NCBI GenBank assembly: GCA_965203195.1
Contig: OZ241860.1
Location: forward strand, 1,116,001 to 1,180,000
Direction of reading: 5' to 3'
Source of the DNA: Bin87 sp965203195
Lineage (GTDB): Bacteria > Chloroflexota > Dehalococcoidia > Lucifugimonadales > UBA3495
DNA length: 64,000 bases
Position numbers and translations under genes: made by a program. This document shows positions 8,938 to 17,309 of the stretch, piece by piece (positions within the stretch are counted from its first letter, which is position 1; each line of letters starts with the position of its first letter). The notes beneath the pieces are model-generated. The model made no database searches, was not told where the DNA came from, and saw only the letters and a list, made by a program, of their open reading frames with translations.

Positions 8938-9524
8938 CTACCCCATCGGGTTCACTCCCGGCATACCCAGCCGGAACTGCCCCAGATTGTCATAGGCGCT
9001 GCTGTTCACCATAAAATGCTGCGCCGCCGCGTTGATGTCCCGCAGACAGCGTTGCAGAACCCGGTCATTGTAAATGGCATTCCCGCCCCCGTAGCGAAAC
9101 GCGGTCGCCGTAACCTGGCACGCAACCTCGGTGGCATAGGCGCAGGCGCCCCGCAGCCGCAGCTGCCGTTCCGGATCCGGCCGTTCCCGGCGCTCGCAAA
9201 ACTCCCACGCCTCCGCCAGCGCTTCCCGGCACAGCGCCGCCGCCGCCCGCAGCTGCTGGTCGCACTTCCCCAGCTCATAATGCAGTGCCCCCCGCTGGGC
9301 AATCGGCGCCGTCAGATACCCCCGCCGGTAGGAACCCGCCTGCCGCGCGATTTCATCCAGCGCCCGCCGGCCCACCCCCAGCGCAAAGCCCGCGTGATCC
9401 GTAGTAACGAATCCCGGACGCCCCAGCCAGAAATGCGCCCCGCCCCGGCGCGGATCCGTACCCAGCAGGTCAAAAGCCATCTCTGCCGGCACAAAATAAT
9501 CGTCCAGCTCAAAATCGGGTATTT

Positions 9525-10001
9525 TCAACACGCGCTGGCATCGGATTTTTGGCCCCGCCGCGGACGCAAACACAGCAACGCCAGCGAACCACGCAGCGCC
9601 CACACCTGCTTCGTGTAGCCCGTCGTGGCCCGCGCCAATCGCTTCAACCGCCCGCGATACTCCGAATGCAATCCCTCGTTCCGGTTCGCCAGCTTGCCCT
9701 TGCCCACTATGTGCCGCGCCGCCGGCAGCCAGCTCCCGTACACCCCGTAGTCATCGCTGTAATACCGCTCCGCCTCCGGCAACCGCTCGTACAACCGCAG
9801 AAAGGTTTCACCACTGCGGTCGCCCACCTCAAAGTCCACACACCGCCGGCCGTCAGGCAGCTCAATCACCGCCGTCCAGATCCACACTTCCTGCCGCTTC
9901 TTGCCATGTCGCGCCTGCTGATAAGTCCACATCTCGTCAAAAGATATGGCCGGCACGACACCCCATCGCTGGCGCTGCATGGTCACCCAAGCCCAAATCA
10001 T
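9525..10001 (-). CDS. IS1-family transposase, catalytic (InsB-like) frame
   Basis: Contains the DDE residues of IS1 transposases in order: ISFDEMWTY near residue 22, YYSDDYGVYGSWLP near 82, and RNEGLHSEYRGRLKRL near 107, followed by the basic C-terminus. The domain cuts and joins DNA at the element ends. It lies one base out of frame (+1) from the upstream InsA-like frame. The two meet at a run of seven A on the coding strand (10017-10023); six A would make a single ORF. So expression of a full transposase needs slippage, or this copy is a one-base frameshift mutant. The ATG at 10001 has no clear ribosome site. Confidence 0.85.
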   Translation of the reverse strand: MIWAWVTMQRQRWGVVPAISFDEMWTYQQARHGKKRQEVWIWTAVIELPDGRRCVDFEVGDRSGETFLRLYERLPEAERYYSDDYGVYGSWLPAARHIVGKGKLANRNEGLHSEYRGRLKRLARATTGYTKQVWALRGSLALLCLRPRRGQKSDASAC

Positions 10002-10284
10002 CAGGGCCCACCGGACTTTTTTTGACCCATTCGTACACGGTGCCCAGCTTGACCTCCAGAACCCGGCTGATGGCGGCTATGGCCATGCCTTCGCCGTACA
10101 TATCGATGGCCTGTTCCTTGACTTTTTCCGAGTAGTAGTGGCGGTTGCCGTCGGGCGTGAAGCGGTAGTGGCACAGGCGGCAGCGGTAGGTTTGCTTGCC
10201 CCGGGAGCGTCCGTCTTTGGGCAGCCAGTTGGAGCCGCAGTGGGGGCACTGGAGATCGTCGCGGTAGGAGCGGGCGGCGGCCAT
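9937..10284 (-). CDS. IS1-family transposase, zinc-finger/HTH (InsA-like) frame
   Basis: Starts MAAARSYRDDLQCPHCG and carries two CxxC pairs (CPHC near residue 13 and CRLC near 34), then a helix-turn-helix (GMAIAAISRVLEVKLGTVYEWVKK). This is the DNA-binding domain of IS1 transposases, which recognises the terminal repeats. After the A-run it reads on about 28 residues in the wrong frame. In IS1 itself a -1 shift joins InsA and InsB; here the geometry requires +1 or -2. Confidence 0.83.
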   Translation of the reverse strand: MAAARSYRDDLQCPHCGSNWLPKDGRSRGKQTYRCRLCHYRFTPDGNRHYYSEKVKEQAIDMYGEGMAIAAISRVLEVKLGTVYEWVKKSPVGPDDLGLGDHAAPAMGCRAGHIF

Positions 10285-11062
10285 AGCATCACCTCCGGCA
10301 ATGGCAAAATCCGACCCCAATTATATCACCAGCACGTGCTGAAAATACCCAAAATCGCTGCTGCCGGTGCCTTTCAGCCCCATCACCTGCCAGTTGTCCA
10401 GAAAATGCGCCTCGCCGGTGGGCATACCCAGTACCATATGCTCCGGCCCCGGCTCCCCGTCCCGCGCAATCCGAAAACCCGCCATCAGCCAGGACGAATG
10501 GCCCGACCCGCTGGCAAAGGGCCACCGTCCGCTCACCCGCCACCCCCCGGCCACCGGCTTCCCCAGCCCGCGCGGTATCACCGACCCCGACGCGATCGGC
10601 ATCCGCCCGCCGCCGAAAACCCGTTCCACGCCGGCGTCCGGCAGAAAGGCCCCCAGCCACGCCGTGCTGGTGGCGTTGATAAAGGCGCACCACCCTGCGG
10701 AGGGGTTGATGTAGCAAAGTTCGTCCACCAGCTCCAGATACAGCAGCGGGTCAACCTCCGGCCCGCCCAGCGCCCGGGGTGCCTTCAGCGACAGCAGCCC
10801 CTCGCGATACAGCGCCGCCACCGATGTCCACGCCAGCGTTCCCCCGGCGTCGTTGGCCTCCGCATCCGCCTCCAGCGTAGGCCGGATGCGCCCCACCGCC
10901 TCCAGCAAATGCCGCCGCAGCTCCGCCCGTTCCGCCGGCAGCGCCGGTATGCCCTCCCCTTCCAGCTCCGCAACTTTCCGGCTGGCAACATAGGCGTTGG
11001 GAATTGTAGTCATTCGGCAGCCCCTTTCCCGTTAGCGTCGGGAACCCAAATCGGCCGTCAAA

Positions 11063-11428
11063 CTAGTTTATGGCCTCAAGCACCCGTATCAGCCCGTAAC
11101 TGGCGGTGATCGGGCCGATTATCCAGGCAAATTTGGCCACATACCTCTCGAAAGCGCTGGCCAGTCTTGGATCTGCCGGCCGCGACTCTGCGGGAATCTG
11201 ATTATGCAACCACAAGTGAAATGCGGTTGCGATGGAAGCGGCCACCAATATCACCCCTACTGCGGTGAATAGGGTGATAGTCAGTGTCCCCTGGACATTT
11301 TGTTGCTGCAACTCAGCTGACGCCAAGCCCACCACCGCCGCAAATGCTATCGCAGTTACGGCAACAGTCCCTAATAAAAACCTGATGGCGAGCCAAATGG
11401 TTCCAACCGCTCGCCCAATGCGGTTCAT
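11063..11428 (-). CDS. Small membrane protein with three predicted helices, unknown function
   Basis: 121 residues, beginning MNRIGRAVGTIW. Predicted helices: residues about 8-38, 47-70 (TLTITLFTAVGVILVAASIA), and a final segment near 100-118 (AWIIGPITASYGLIRVL). I recognise no family. ATG 11428 has a strong GACAGGAGGAGGAAGG ribosome site and overlaps the stop codon of the upstream gene as ATGA (11425-11428), so the two are probably co-translated and may form one complex. Base composition is less C-extreme than in neighbours. Confidence 0.7.
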   Translation of the reverse strand: MNRIGRAVGTIWLAIRFLLGTVAVTAIAFAAVVGLASAELQQQNVQGTLTITLFTAVGVILVAASIATAFHLWLHNQIPAESRPADPRLASAFERYVAKFAWIIGPITASYGLIRVLEAIN

Positions 11429-11661
11429 GGCCCTTCCTCCTCCTGTCGGGTGCCCGTTTTCCCCGGCGCAGGAAACGCGTAGGTCATCAGTATTGGGGCG
11501 GTAACCACGCAAAGACCCAGCGCCGGCATCTGCAACCGGGACGCGCTCCACCCAAAAGGCAGCGGAACATCGTACCATCCGTTGGCCGACAGGGTCGCCA
11601 TCACGAACATCGCGCCGGCGGCAAAGAAAACCGTCCGCGCCACGAAAAGAGCCGCTGTCAT
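11425..11661 (-). CDS. Small membrane protein, two helices, unknown function
   Basis: 78 residues, MTAALFVARTVFFAAGAM, with helices at about 5-24 and 43-62 and a charged tail (GKTGTRQEEEGP). ATG 11661 follows GACAGGAGGG at 6-7 bases; in-frame ATGs further upstream lack such a site. First gene of the coupled pair with the 121-residue membrane protein. No family recognised. Its start lies 37 bases downstream of the ispG stop on the same strand, so the pair could be co-transcribed with ispG. Confidence 0.68.
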   Translation of the reverse strand: MTAALFVARTVFFAAGAMFVMATLSANGWYDVPLPFGWSASRLQMPALGLCVVTAPILMTYAFPAPGKTGTRQEEEGP

Positions 11662-11698
11662 TTTGAACCCTCCTGTCATCCGGGATAATCCCATTGTA

Positions 11699-12838
11699 TC
11701 AGCCTTCGACCGGCGTCTTCTCAATCTCCTCCATCAGCGCCGTCAGCATTTCCCCTTCCGGCACCACCCGCACTTTTTCCCCCTTGCGGAAAATAATCGC
11801 CCGCCCCGCGCCCGCCGCAATCCCCACATCCGCATCCTTCGCCTCCCCCGGCCCATTCACCTCGCAACCCATCACCGCCACCTTGATATTCTTGTCGCTG
11901 CGCTTCAGCAACTCGTCCACCTCATTCGCCAGCTTCACCACATCCACATCCGCGCGCCCGCAGCTGGGGCAAGCCACCAGCGTCGTCCCCTTCTCCCGCA
12001 GGTTCAGCGCCTTCAGTATCTCGTACCCCGCCGTAACCTCCTCCACGCTGTCCCCGCTCAGCGACACCCGGATGGTGTCCCCAATCCCCTCATAAAGCAG
12101 CGCCCCCAGCCCCACCGCCGTGCGAATGGAACCCGCCGCCACTGTGCCCGCCTCCGTAATCCCCAGATGAAACGGGTACGGCGTCATCTCCGCCAGCCGC
12201 CGGTAGGCTTCCACCGTCGTCGGCACATCAAACGCCTTCATCGAAATCTTGATCTGGTCAAAATCCTGCGCCTCCAGCAGGCTGATCTCCCACAGCGCCG
12301 TGGCGACCATATGATCCACCACGCTGTAATCCCCCGCCTGCGCCTCCCCGGCCTTCGGCAGCCGGTTCACCAGATCCATATGCCGGGAAAACCCCCGCGT
12401 CCGCCCGATGCCCCCCACCGGCGGCAGGCTCCCGAAATTCACCCCGATGCGGATGGGAATGTTCCGTTCCCGGGCCGCCTCCGCCACCTCCCGCACCTGC
12501 CCCTCGTTCCGCAGGTTCCCCGGATTCAGCCGCAGACAATCCACCCCGCCCGCGGCGCACTCCAGCGCCAGCCGGTAGTGAAAATGAATGTCCGCCACCA
12601 GCGGAATCCGTATCTGCCGCTTGATTTCCGCCATCGCCTGCGCCGCTTCCATATCCGGCACCGCCGCGCGGATAATCTCGCAGCCCGCCTCCTCAAGCTC
12701 GTGAATCTGCCGCACCGTGGCGCGCACATCCCGCGTATCCGTCTTCGTCATCGACTGCACCGTAATGGCCCCCCCGCCCCCCACTTTCACCCCGCCCACA
12801 AACACGGGCCTGGTAACGCGCCGCTTGCTGATTGCCAT
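11699..12838 (-). CDS. ispG: (E)-4-hydroxy-3-methylbut-2-enyl-diphosphate synthase
   Basis: About 379 residues. The N-terminal TIM-barrel half shows GGAITVQSMTKTDTRDV, LVADIHFHYRLAL and LRLNPGN; the C-terminal ferredoxin-like half has the [4Fe-4S] cysteines in CPSCGR and VAVMGCEVNGPGEAKDADVG. IspG reductively opens methylerythritol cyclodiphosphate in the non-mevalonate isoprenoid pathway. The frame is open to ATG 12925, but that ATG sits in a TATTAT box (12917-12922) that could itself be the -10 element. ATG 12838 gives the family N-terminus MAISKRRVTRPVFVGG. Confidence 0.95.
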   Translation of the reverse strand: MAISKRRVTRPVFVGGVKVGGGGAITVQSMTKTDTRDVRATVRQIHELEEAGCEIIRAAVPDMEAAQAMAEIKRQIRIPLVADIHFHYRLALECAAGGVDCLRLNPGNLRNEGQVREVAEAARERNIPIRIGVNFGSLPPVGGIGRTRGFSRHMDLVNRLPKAGEAQAGDYSVVDHMVATALWEISLLEAQDFDQIKISMKAFDVPTTVEAYRRLAEMTPYPFHLGITEAGTVAAGSIRTAVGLGALLYEGIGDTIRVSLSGDSVEEVTAGYEILKALNLREKGTTLVACPSCGRADVDVVKLANEVDELLKRSDKNIKVAVMGCEVNGPGEAKDADVGIAAGAGRAIIFRKGEKVRVVPEGEMLTALMEEIEKTPVEG

Positions 12839-13014
12839 CGTCAACACCGCCGGTAAAATCAGTATCGTAAAACCCGCAACGCCAGGCCGCCCTCGGCCCG
12901 CGCCGCCCACGCCCCCATAATACACGATACCGGCGCTCCCTTGCCACTGCCGCCGCTAGTGTCGAATGCTCTCTGCCCCGCCTGCCCGCCTTTCATCCCG
13001 CCCCGTTTTTAGGG

Positions 13015-13020
13015 TATAAT
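13015..13020 (+). promoter_or_regulatory. Candidate -10 box upstream of the xdhC-like gene
   Basis: A perfect TATAAT preceded by GGG, about 100 bases ahead of the GTG start. The -35 is weak (TTTCAT at 12991-12996, spacing 18). Confidence 0.45.
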
Positions 13021-13123
13021 CATAATTGCCACCATAGGCGGCGGCTCCAGCGGTTATGCTGGCCCCGCCGCCGGCAATCAATCCAATCCGCCGCAAGCAA
13101 ACAGGCAGCAGGCAGGTGACGGC

Positions 13124-14293
13124 GTGCGCGACGTAATTCAGGAAACGGTCAACCAGCTGGACGCGGGCCACCCCTGCGTACTGGCCACGGTAGTTCGCAC
13201 CAAAGGCTCCACCCCCCAAAAACCCGGCGCCATGCTCCTCGTCCGCCAGGACGGCACCGCCGTCGGCACCCTCGGCGGCGGCTGCGTGGAAGGCGACATC
13301 TGGTTCGCCGCCCGCGAAATCCTCCGCAACCACACCGGCCCCGAATTCAAGGACTACTACCTCAACGAGGACATCGCCGCCCGCGACGGCCTCGTCTGCG
13401 GCGGCACTATGTACTTCTACCTGGAACCCTTCTGGAACGCCGCCGACTTCTCCCCCATCGCCCGCGAACTCCTGGGTGCCTACGACGGCGCCGAACCCGC
13501 CGCCCTCGCCACCGTAGTCCGCTCCGACCACAACAACAACGCCAACCACGCCGAAGGCGCCCCCGCCCCCCCGCCCCTGGGCGCCAAACTCCTGCTCCGC
13601 TCCGACGGCTCCATAGCCGGCGGCATCGGCGCCCCCGCCCTGGACCAAATCGCCCTGGACGCCGCCGCCCGCGTCGCCGCCGTGGGCGCCAGCGAATCCG
13701 TCGCCATCGACGACCACACCGAACTCTTCGTCGAAGGCTTCACCACCCCTCCCACCCTGGTAATGGTCGGCGGCGGACACGTAGGCAAAGCCACCGCCGA
13801 CCTCGCCCACCGCCTGGGCTACCGCGTCTATATCGTGGACGACCGCGCCGACTTCTCCAACCCCCAGCGCTTCCCCTACGCGGAGGACACCATCGTCGCC
13901 CCTTACACCGACTGGGCCAAGCATCTGGACATCAATGTCAACAGCTTCATCGTGGTCGCCTCCCGCGGCCACTGGTTTGACGACGTGGCCCTGGAATCCG
14001 CCCTCTCCACCCGCGCCCGCTACATCGGCCTCCTGGGCAGCCGCCGCAAGACCCTGATGATCTACCAGCGCCTCCTCCAGGAAGGCGTGCCTCGCGCCCG
14101 CCTGGCCCAGGTCCACGCCCCCGTCGGCCTGGACATCGGCGCCCTGGAACCCGACGAACTGGCCGTCAGCATTATGTCCGAAATCATAATGACCCGCCGC
14201 GGCGGCAAAGGCAGCCCCATGACCATGGACGACTGGTACCTGGAACGCGCCGAACGCCGCGCCCACCGCGCCACACCCCTCCCCACCCACTAA
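13124..14293 (+). CDS. XdhC/CoxI family protein, molybdenum hydroxylase maturation factor
   Basis: 389 residues from GTG 13124. The N-terminal XdhC_CoxI domain shows VLATVVRTKGSTPQKPGAML and GTLGGGCVEGDI (the conserved Cys-Val-Glu) and the C-terminal Rossmann domain shows VMVGGGHVGKATADLA, then YIGLLGSRRKT and VGLDIGA near the end. XdhC proteins bind molybdenum cofactor and insert it, often after sulfuration, into xanthine or CO dehydrogenases. No such enzyme is in the window. A segment near residues 135-147 (DHNNNANHAEGA) is a low-complexity insertion between the domains. Strongly C-ending codons. Confidence 0.9.
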   Translation: MRDVIQETVNQLDAGHPCVLATVVRTKGSTPQKPGAMLLVRQDGTAVGTLGGGCVEGDIWFAAREILRNHTGPEFKDYYLNEDIAARDGLVCGGTMYFYLEPFWNAADFSPIARELLGAYDGAEPAALATVVRSDHNNNANHAEGAPAPPPLGAKLLLRSDGSIAGGIGAPALDQIALDAAARVAAVGASESVAIDDHTELFVEGFTTPPTLVMVGGGHVGKATADLAHRLGYRVYIVDDRADFSNPQRFPYAEDTIVAPYTDWAKHLDINVNSFIVVASRGHWFDDVALESALSTRARYIGLLGSRRKTLMIYQRLLQEGVPRARLAQVHAPVGLDIGALEPDELAVSIMSEIIMTRRGGKGSPMTMDDWYLERAERRAHRATPLPTH

Positions 14294-14420
14294 CCCCGCC
14301 TGAACAACGAACAACGACAACTTGTACGGCGTGCCGGGTTAATGCCGGCATCGTCAGCGGCATCGCCGCCCGAATGGCGAACAACGCCGCCCGGCATATT
14401 TTCCGCCCCCGCCCGGCACC

Positions 14421-17054
14421 TTACGCTTGGAACCCCAGATCCCGCGCCCGTTCATAATCCGCCGTCGCCTGCTCCCTGTTCCCCAGTGCTCCGTGCGAAA
14501 CGCTACGGTTAAAATAGGCCAACGCGTAATCCGCCCTGACCCCAATGGCGGCGGTAAAGTCCAGTACCGCGTTACCGTGCTCCCCTCGCCGCCGCCACGC
14601 CAGCCCCCGGTTGTACCACGCTTCCGCCAAATTGGGATTGCCCTCAATGGCCCGGTCAAAATCCGCCATTGCCCGCTCGTCATCCCCCAGCCGGGCCCAG
14701 GCCAGCCCGCGGTCACTGTAAATTTCGGCGGCATCCCCATCCGCTGTGACCAGCTCCAGCGCCTTGGTGTAATCGTCAACAGCGCGTCCATACTCCTCGC
14801 GCTCCGAGTAGTACAGCCCGCGCAGATGCCAGTTTGCCGGGTCATCAGGATCATCGTCAATAGCCTGGTCGTACTCCGCGCTGCCGTCGCGCAGGCCTAT
14901 GACCCAGTCACGAACCTTGCTGTAAGCATTGGCGTCAGGATCCAACACGATAGCCTGGTCAATATCCTCAATCGCCAGTTCATATTCCTCTTGCTGGGCA
15001 TATGTAAGGACCCGGATGATGTAGACACTGGCGTCATGCGGGTTCAGCCTGATGGCGTCGGTGCAGTCCGCAATGGCCCGGCCATATTCCCCTTGCTTAA
15101 GGTAGGCAACGCCCCGGTTGTAGTAGGCTCCGGCATCTTGCGGGTTCAGCCTGATGGCATCGGTGTAGTCCTCTATGGCCTGGTCATAGTCCCCTTGCCC
15201 AGCGTAGGCAACGCCCCGGTTGTTATAGGCTCTGGCATTCTGCGGGTTCAGCCTGATGGCGTCGGTGCAGTCCGCAATGACCCGGCCATAATCTCCTTGC
15301 CCGAGGTAGGCAGCGCCCCGGTTGCTGTAAGCTTGGGCATCCTGCGGGTTCAGCCTGATGGCATCGGTGTAGTCCTCTATGGCCTGGTCATAATCCCCTT
15401 GCCTAGCGAAGGCAAGGCCCCGGTTGTTGTAGGCTTGAGCATTCTGCGGGTTCAGCCAGATGGCAGTGGTGCAGTTAGCTATGGACCGGTCATATTCTTC
15501 CTGTCTGCTGTAGGCATTGCCTCGATTGTTGTAGGCTTGGGCAAGCTTCGGGTTCAGCACGATGGCATCGGTGTAGTCCACTATGGCCTGGTCATAATCC
15601 CCTTGCCCAGCGTAGGCAAGGCCCCGGTTGTAGTAGGCTTCGGCATACTGCGGGTTCAGCCTGATGGCATCGGTGTAGTCCACTATGGCCTGGTCATAGT
15701 CCCCTTGCCCAGCGTAAGCAAAGCCTCGGTTGTAGTAGGCTTCGGCATACTGCGGGTTCAGCCTGATGGCATCGGTGTAGTCCACTATGGCCTGGTCATA
15801 GTCCCCTTGCCCAGCGTAGGCAAAGCCCCGGTTGTTGTAGGCTTCGGCATACTGCGGGTTCAGCCTGATGGCATCGGTGTAGTCCACTATGGCATATTCA
15901 TACTCACTTCGCCCAACGTAGGCAAGGCCCCGGTTGTTGTAGGCTTCGGCATACTGCGGGTTCAGCTCAATGGCGTCAGTGAAGTCATTTATGGCATGTT
16001 CATATTCCCCTAGTCCGTAGTATTCAACGCCCCGGTCCAATCCCCCTTCCGCTTCTATGTAGAAGACAAAGCCTCGATTGTAGTAGGCTTCGGCAAGCCC
16101 CTGGCCCAGCTCAATGGCGGTGGTGTAGTCCTCTATGGCCCGGCCATATTTCCCTTGCCCGTAGTAGGCAAGGCCCCGGCTGTTGTAGGCTTCGGCATAC
16201 TGCGGGTTCAACTCGATAGCGGCGGTGTAGTTCTCTATGGCCCGATCATATTCACCTTGATCAGCGCAGGCAACGCCCCTGCTGAAAGCATCCTCGGCCA
16301 GCCTAACGTTTTCGGCGCTAACAATAGAAGTATCCCCGACAGCAGATGCGGGAACAGCCATCGGAGCAACATCGGCTTCAGAGGATGCGCCAACCATCGG
16401 AACGGTCGGCGGCGACAACGCGGGCACCGTGCTTGGTGCGGGTGACGCGCCGCCTTCCGGCACACGCAAATCTACGCGGCCGGGTTCAGAGCGCAGTTGC
16501 CGGGCTACTTCCTGACTTACGGCGTCGGCAATCAGCATCGCCAGCGCGTCTTTGGTCACAACAACATTATCGCCGCCGGCTGACGGCGTCGTAGCCGTCG
16601 GTTGCCCATACATCAAACTGCCCAGTTCCCCCTTCAGCTCGTTGACCCGCTGCACCGCTTCGTCAGCAGAAAACCGGTGCAGCAGACGGGCAATCTCGAC
16701 CAGCGCGCCATAAGGTTCGTAATCGCACTTGGCGTCATCGTGCCGGCCCACGTAGTAGTTGCGAATGGAAAGCACGTTATGAACGAGCTGGCGCACTTGC
16801 CAATGCTCGGGATGCCCAAAGTGGGACTGGAACACTTCGGGCCAGTGCTTCAGCATCGCCCACATTACCGCCGACGCGTCGGCGGTGCCGCGCAGCGTCG
16901 ACAGCAGACGATCCCCGCTGTCGCTGGCTCGGTAACGGTCAAAGCCTTTGGCCGTTATCATATCAGCCACCACCGGGCCTAGGGCGGCGGCCAGAATGTC
17001 AACGGCTCTCACGACCAGGAAGTCATGGTCGTAATTATGTTCGGGCGTAGTCAT
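14421..17054 (-). CDS. HEPN-like domain plus long TPR array protein
   Basis: About 877 residues from ATG 17054. Residues 15-150 resemble the Swt1-type HEPN fold: a helical stretch MWAMLKHWPEVFQSHFG followed by LVHNVLSIRNYYVGRHDD, where R98 and H105 match the R-x4-6-H HEPN motif. A linker rich in Pro/Ala follows (residues 180-260), then about sixteen TPRs (AYNNRGxAYAGQGDYDQAIxDYTDAI type) to the C-terminus. HEPN domains are often RNases or RNA binders in toxins and stress systems; TPRs bind protein partners. Several TPRs are nearly identical at DNA level in 102-bp steps. No signal peptide. A MITE copy lies just upstream (17124-17285), so it may supply or disturb the promoter. Confidence 0.8.
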   Translation of the reverse strand: MTTPEHNYDHDFLVVRAVDILAAALGPVVADMITAKGFDRYRASDSGDRLLSTLRGTADASAVMWAMLKHWPEVFQSHFGHPEHWQVRQLVHNVLSIRNYYVGRHDDAKCDYEPYGALVEIARLLHRFSADEAVQRVNELKGELGSLMYGQPTATTPSAGGDNVVVTKDALAMLIADAVSQEVARQLRSEPGRVDLRVPEGGASPAPSTVPALSPPTVPMVGASSEADVAPMAVPASAVGDTSIVSAENVRLAEDAFSRGVACADQGEYDRAIENYTAAIELNPQYAEAYNSRGLAYYGQGKYGRAIEDYTTAIELGQGLAEAYYNRGFVFYIEAEGGLDRGVEYYGLGEYEHAINDFTDAIELNPQYAEAYNNRGLAYVGRSEYEYAIVDYTDAIRLNPQYAEAYNNRGFAYAGQGDYDQAIVDYTDAIRLNPQYAEAYYNRGFAYAGQGDYDQAIVDYTDAIRLNPQYAEAYYNRGLAYAGQGDYDQAIVDYTDAIVLNPKLAQAYNNRGNAYSRQEEYDRSIANCTTAIWLNPQNAQAYNNRGLAFARQGDYDQAIEDYTDAIRLNPQDAQAYSNRGAAYLGQGDYGRVIADCTDAIRLNPQNARAYNNRGVAYAGQGDYDQAIEDYTDAIRLNPQDAGAYYNRGVAYLKQGEYGRAIADCTDAIRLNPHDASVYIIRVLTYAQQEEYELAIEDIDQAIVLDPDANAYSKVRDWVIGLRDGSAEYDQAIDDDPDDPANWHLRGLYYSEREEYGRAVDDYTKALELVTADGDAAEIYSDRGLAWARLGDDERAMADFDRAIEGNPNLAEAWYNRGLAWRRRGEHGNAVLDFTAAIGVRADYALAYFNRSVSHGALGNREQATADYERARDLGFQA

Positions 17055-17123
17055 CGCAACTCCCTCTCTGCCCACCATCATACCCCCGGCCGACCCAGTT
17101 AGCAACCCCCGCCGGAGGCGCAT

Positions 17124-17285
17124 CAAGGCTATCGCATATGGATTTTTCTCTGGTCGTCTCGCCGATATACCGGATTCCAGAAGCCACAATGCAGTTGCAT
17201 TCGTAGCCGAATTACGAATTCAGTCGTGGCTGTCCGCTAAAATCAGGCCCATATCAAGCGAATCTCTCCATATGCGATAGCCTTG
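17124..17285 (-). mobile_element. MITE copy 1, 16-bp terminal inverted repeats GGCTATCGCATATGGA
   Basis: About 156-162 bases bounded by GGCTATCGCATATGGA and its reverse complement TCCATATGCGATAGCC; with the flanking CAA/TTG the inverted repeat is 19 bp and perfect. An internal palindrome around ATTCGTA...TACGAAT lies in the middle. No coding frame. Related copies are at 18793-18947 and 19983-20138 in the opposite orientation. Confidence 0.88.
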
Positions 17286-17309
17286 GGAGGCGCATTCCCT
17301 ACGCACCCG

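Larger units (their letters stand above)
9518..10349 (-). mobile_element. IS1-family insertion sequence, 832 bp, with 8-bp target duplication
   Basis: Both ends read GGTATTTTCA inward, and the inverted repeats extend about 21 bp with two mismatches (left 9518-9538, right 10329-10349). The flanks are CAAAATCG at 9510-9517 and again at 10350-10357, an 8-bp target duplication as IS1 elements make. It carries InsA-like and InsB-like frames on the minus strand. Removing the element and one duplication restores the host gene's frame. A second, truncated copy of the right end lies at 42822-42897. Confidence 0.93.
8938..11013 (-). pseudogene. Acyl-CoA dehydrogenase-like flavin monooxygenase interrupted by an IS1-family element
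   Basis: The 5' half (11013 down to 10350) encodes an N-terminal domain ending DNWQVMGLKGTGSSDF, and the 3' half (9517 down to 8938) continues ELDDYFVPAEM through the C-terminal helical domain to GMPGVNPMG. Joined without the insert and one copy of the 8-bp duplication, they give a continuous 411-residue frame, the size of HsaA/PigA-type flavin-dependent monooxygenases of the acyl-CoA dehydrogenase fold. Such proteins hydroxylate aromatic or other substrates with reduced FMN or FAD; the substrate here is unknown. Neither half shows extra decay, so the insertion looks recent. In the current state translation runs ten codons into the element and stops. Confidence 0.88.

Noticed and set aside
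14421..16200. CRISPR-like regular repeats
   Set aside because: The regular 102-bp spacing is explained by TPR codons in a real gene; there are no spacers or cas genes.
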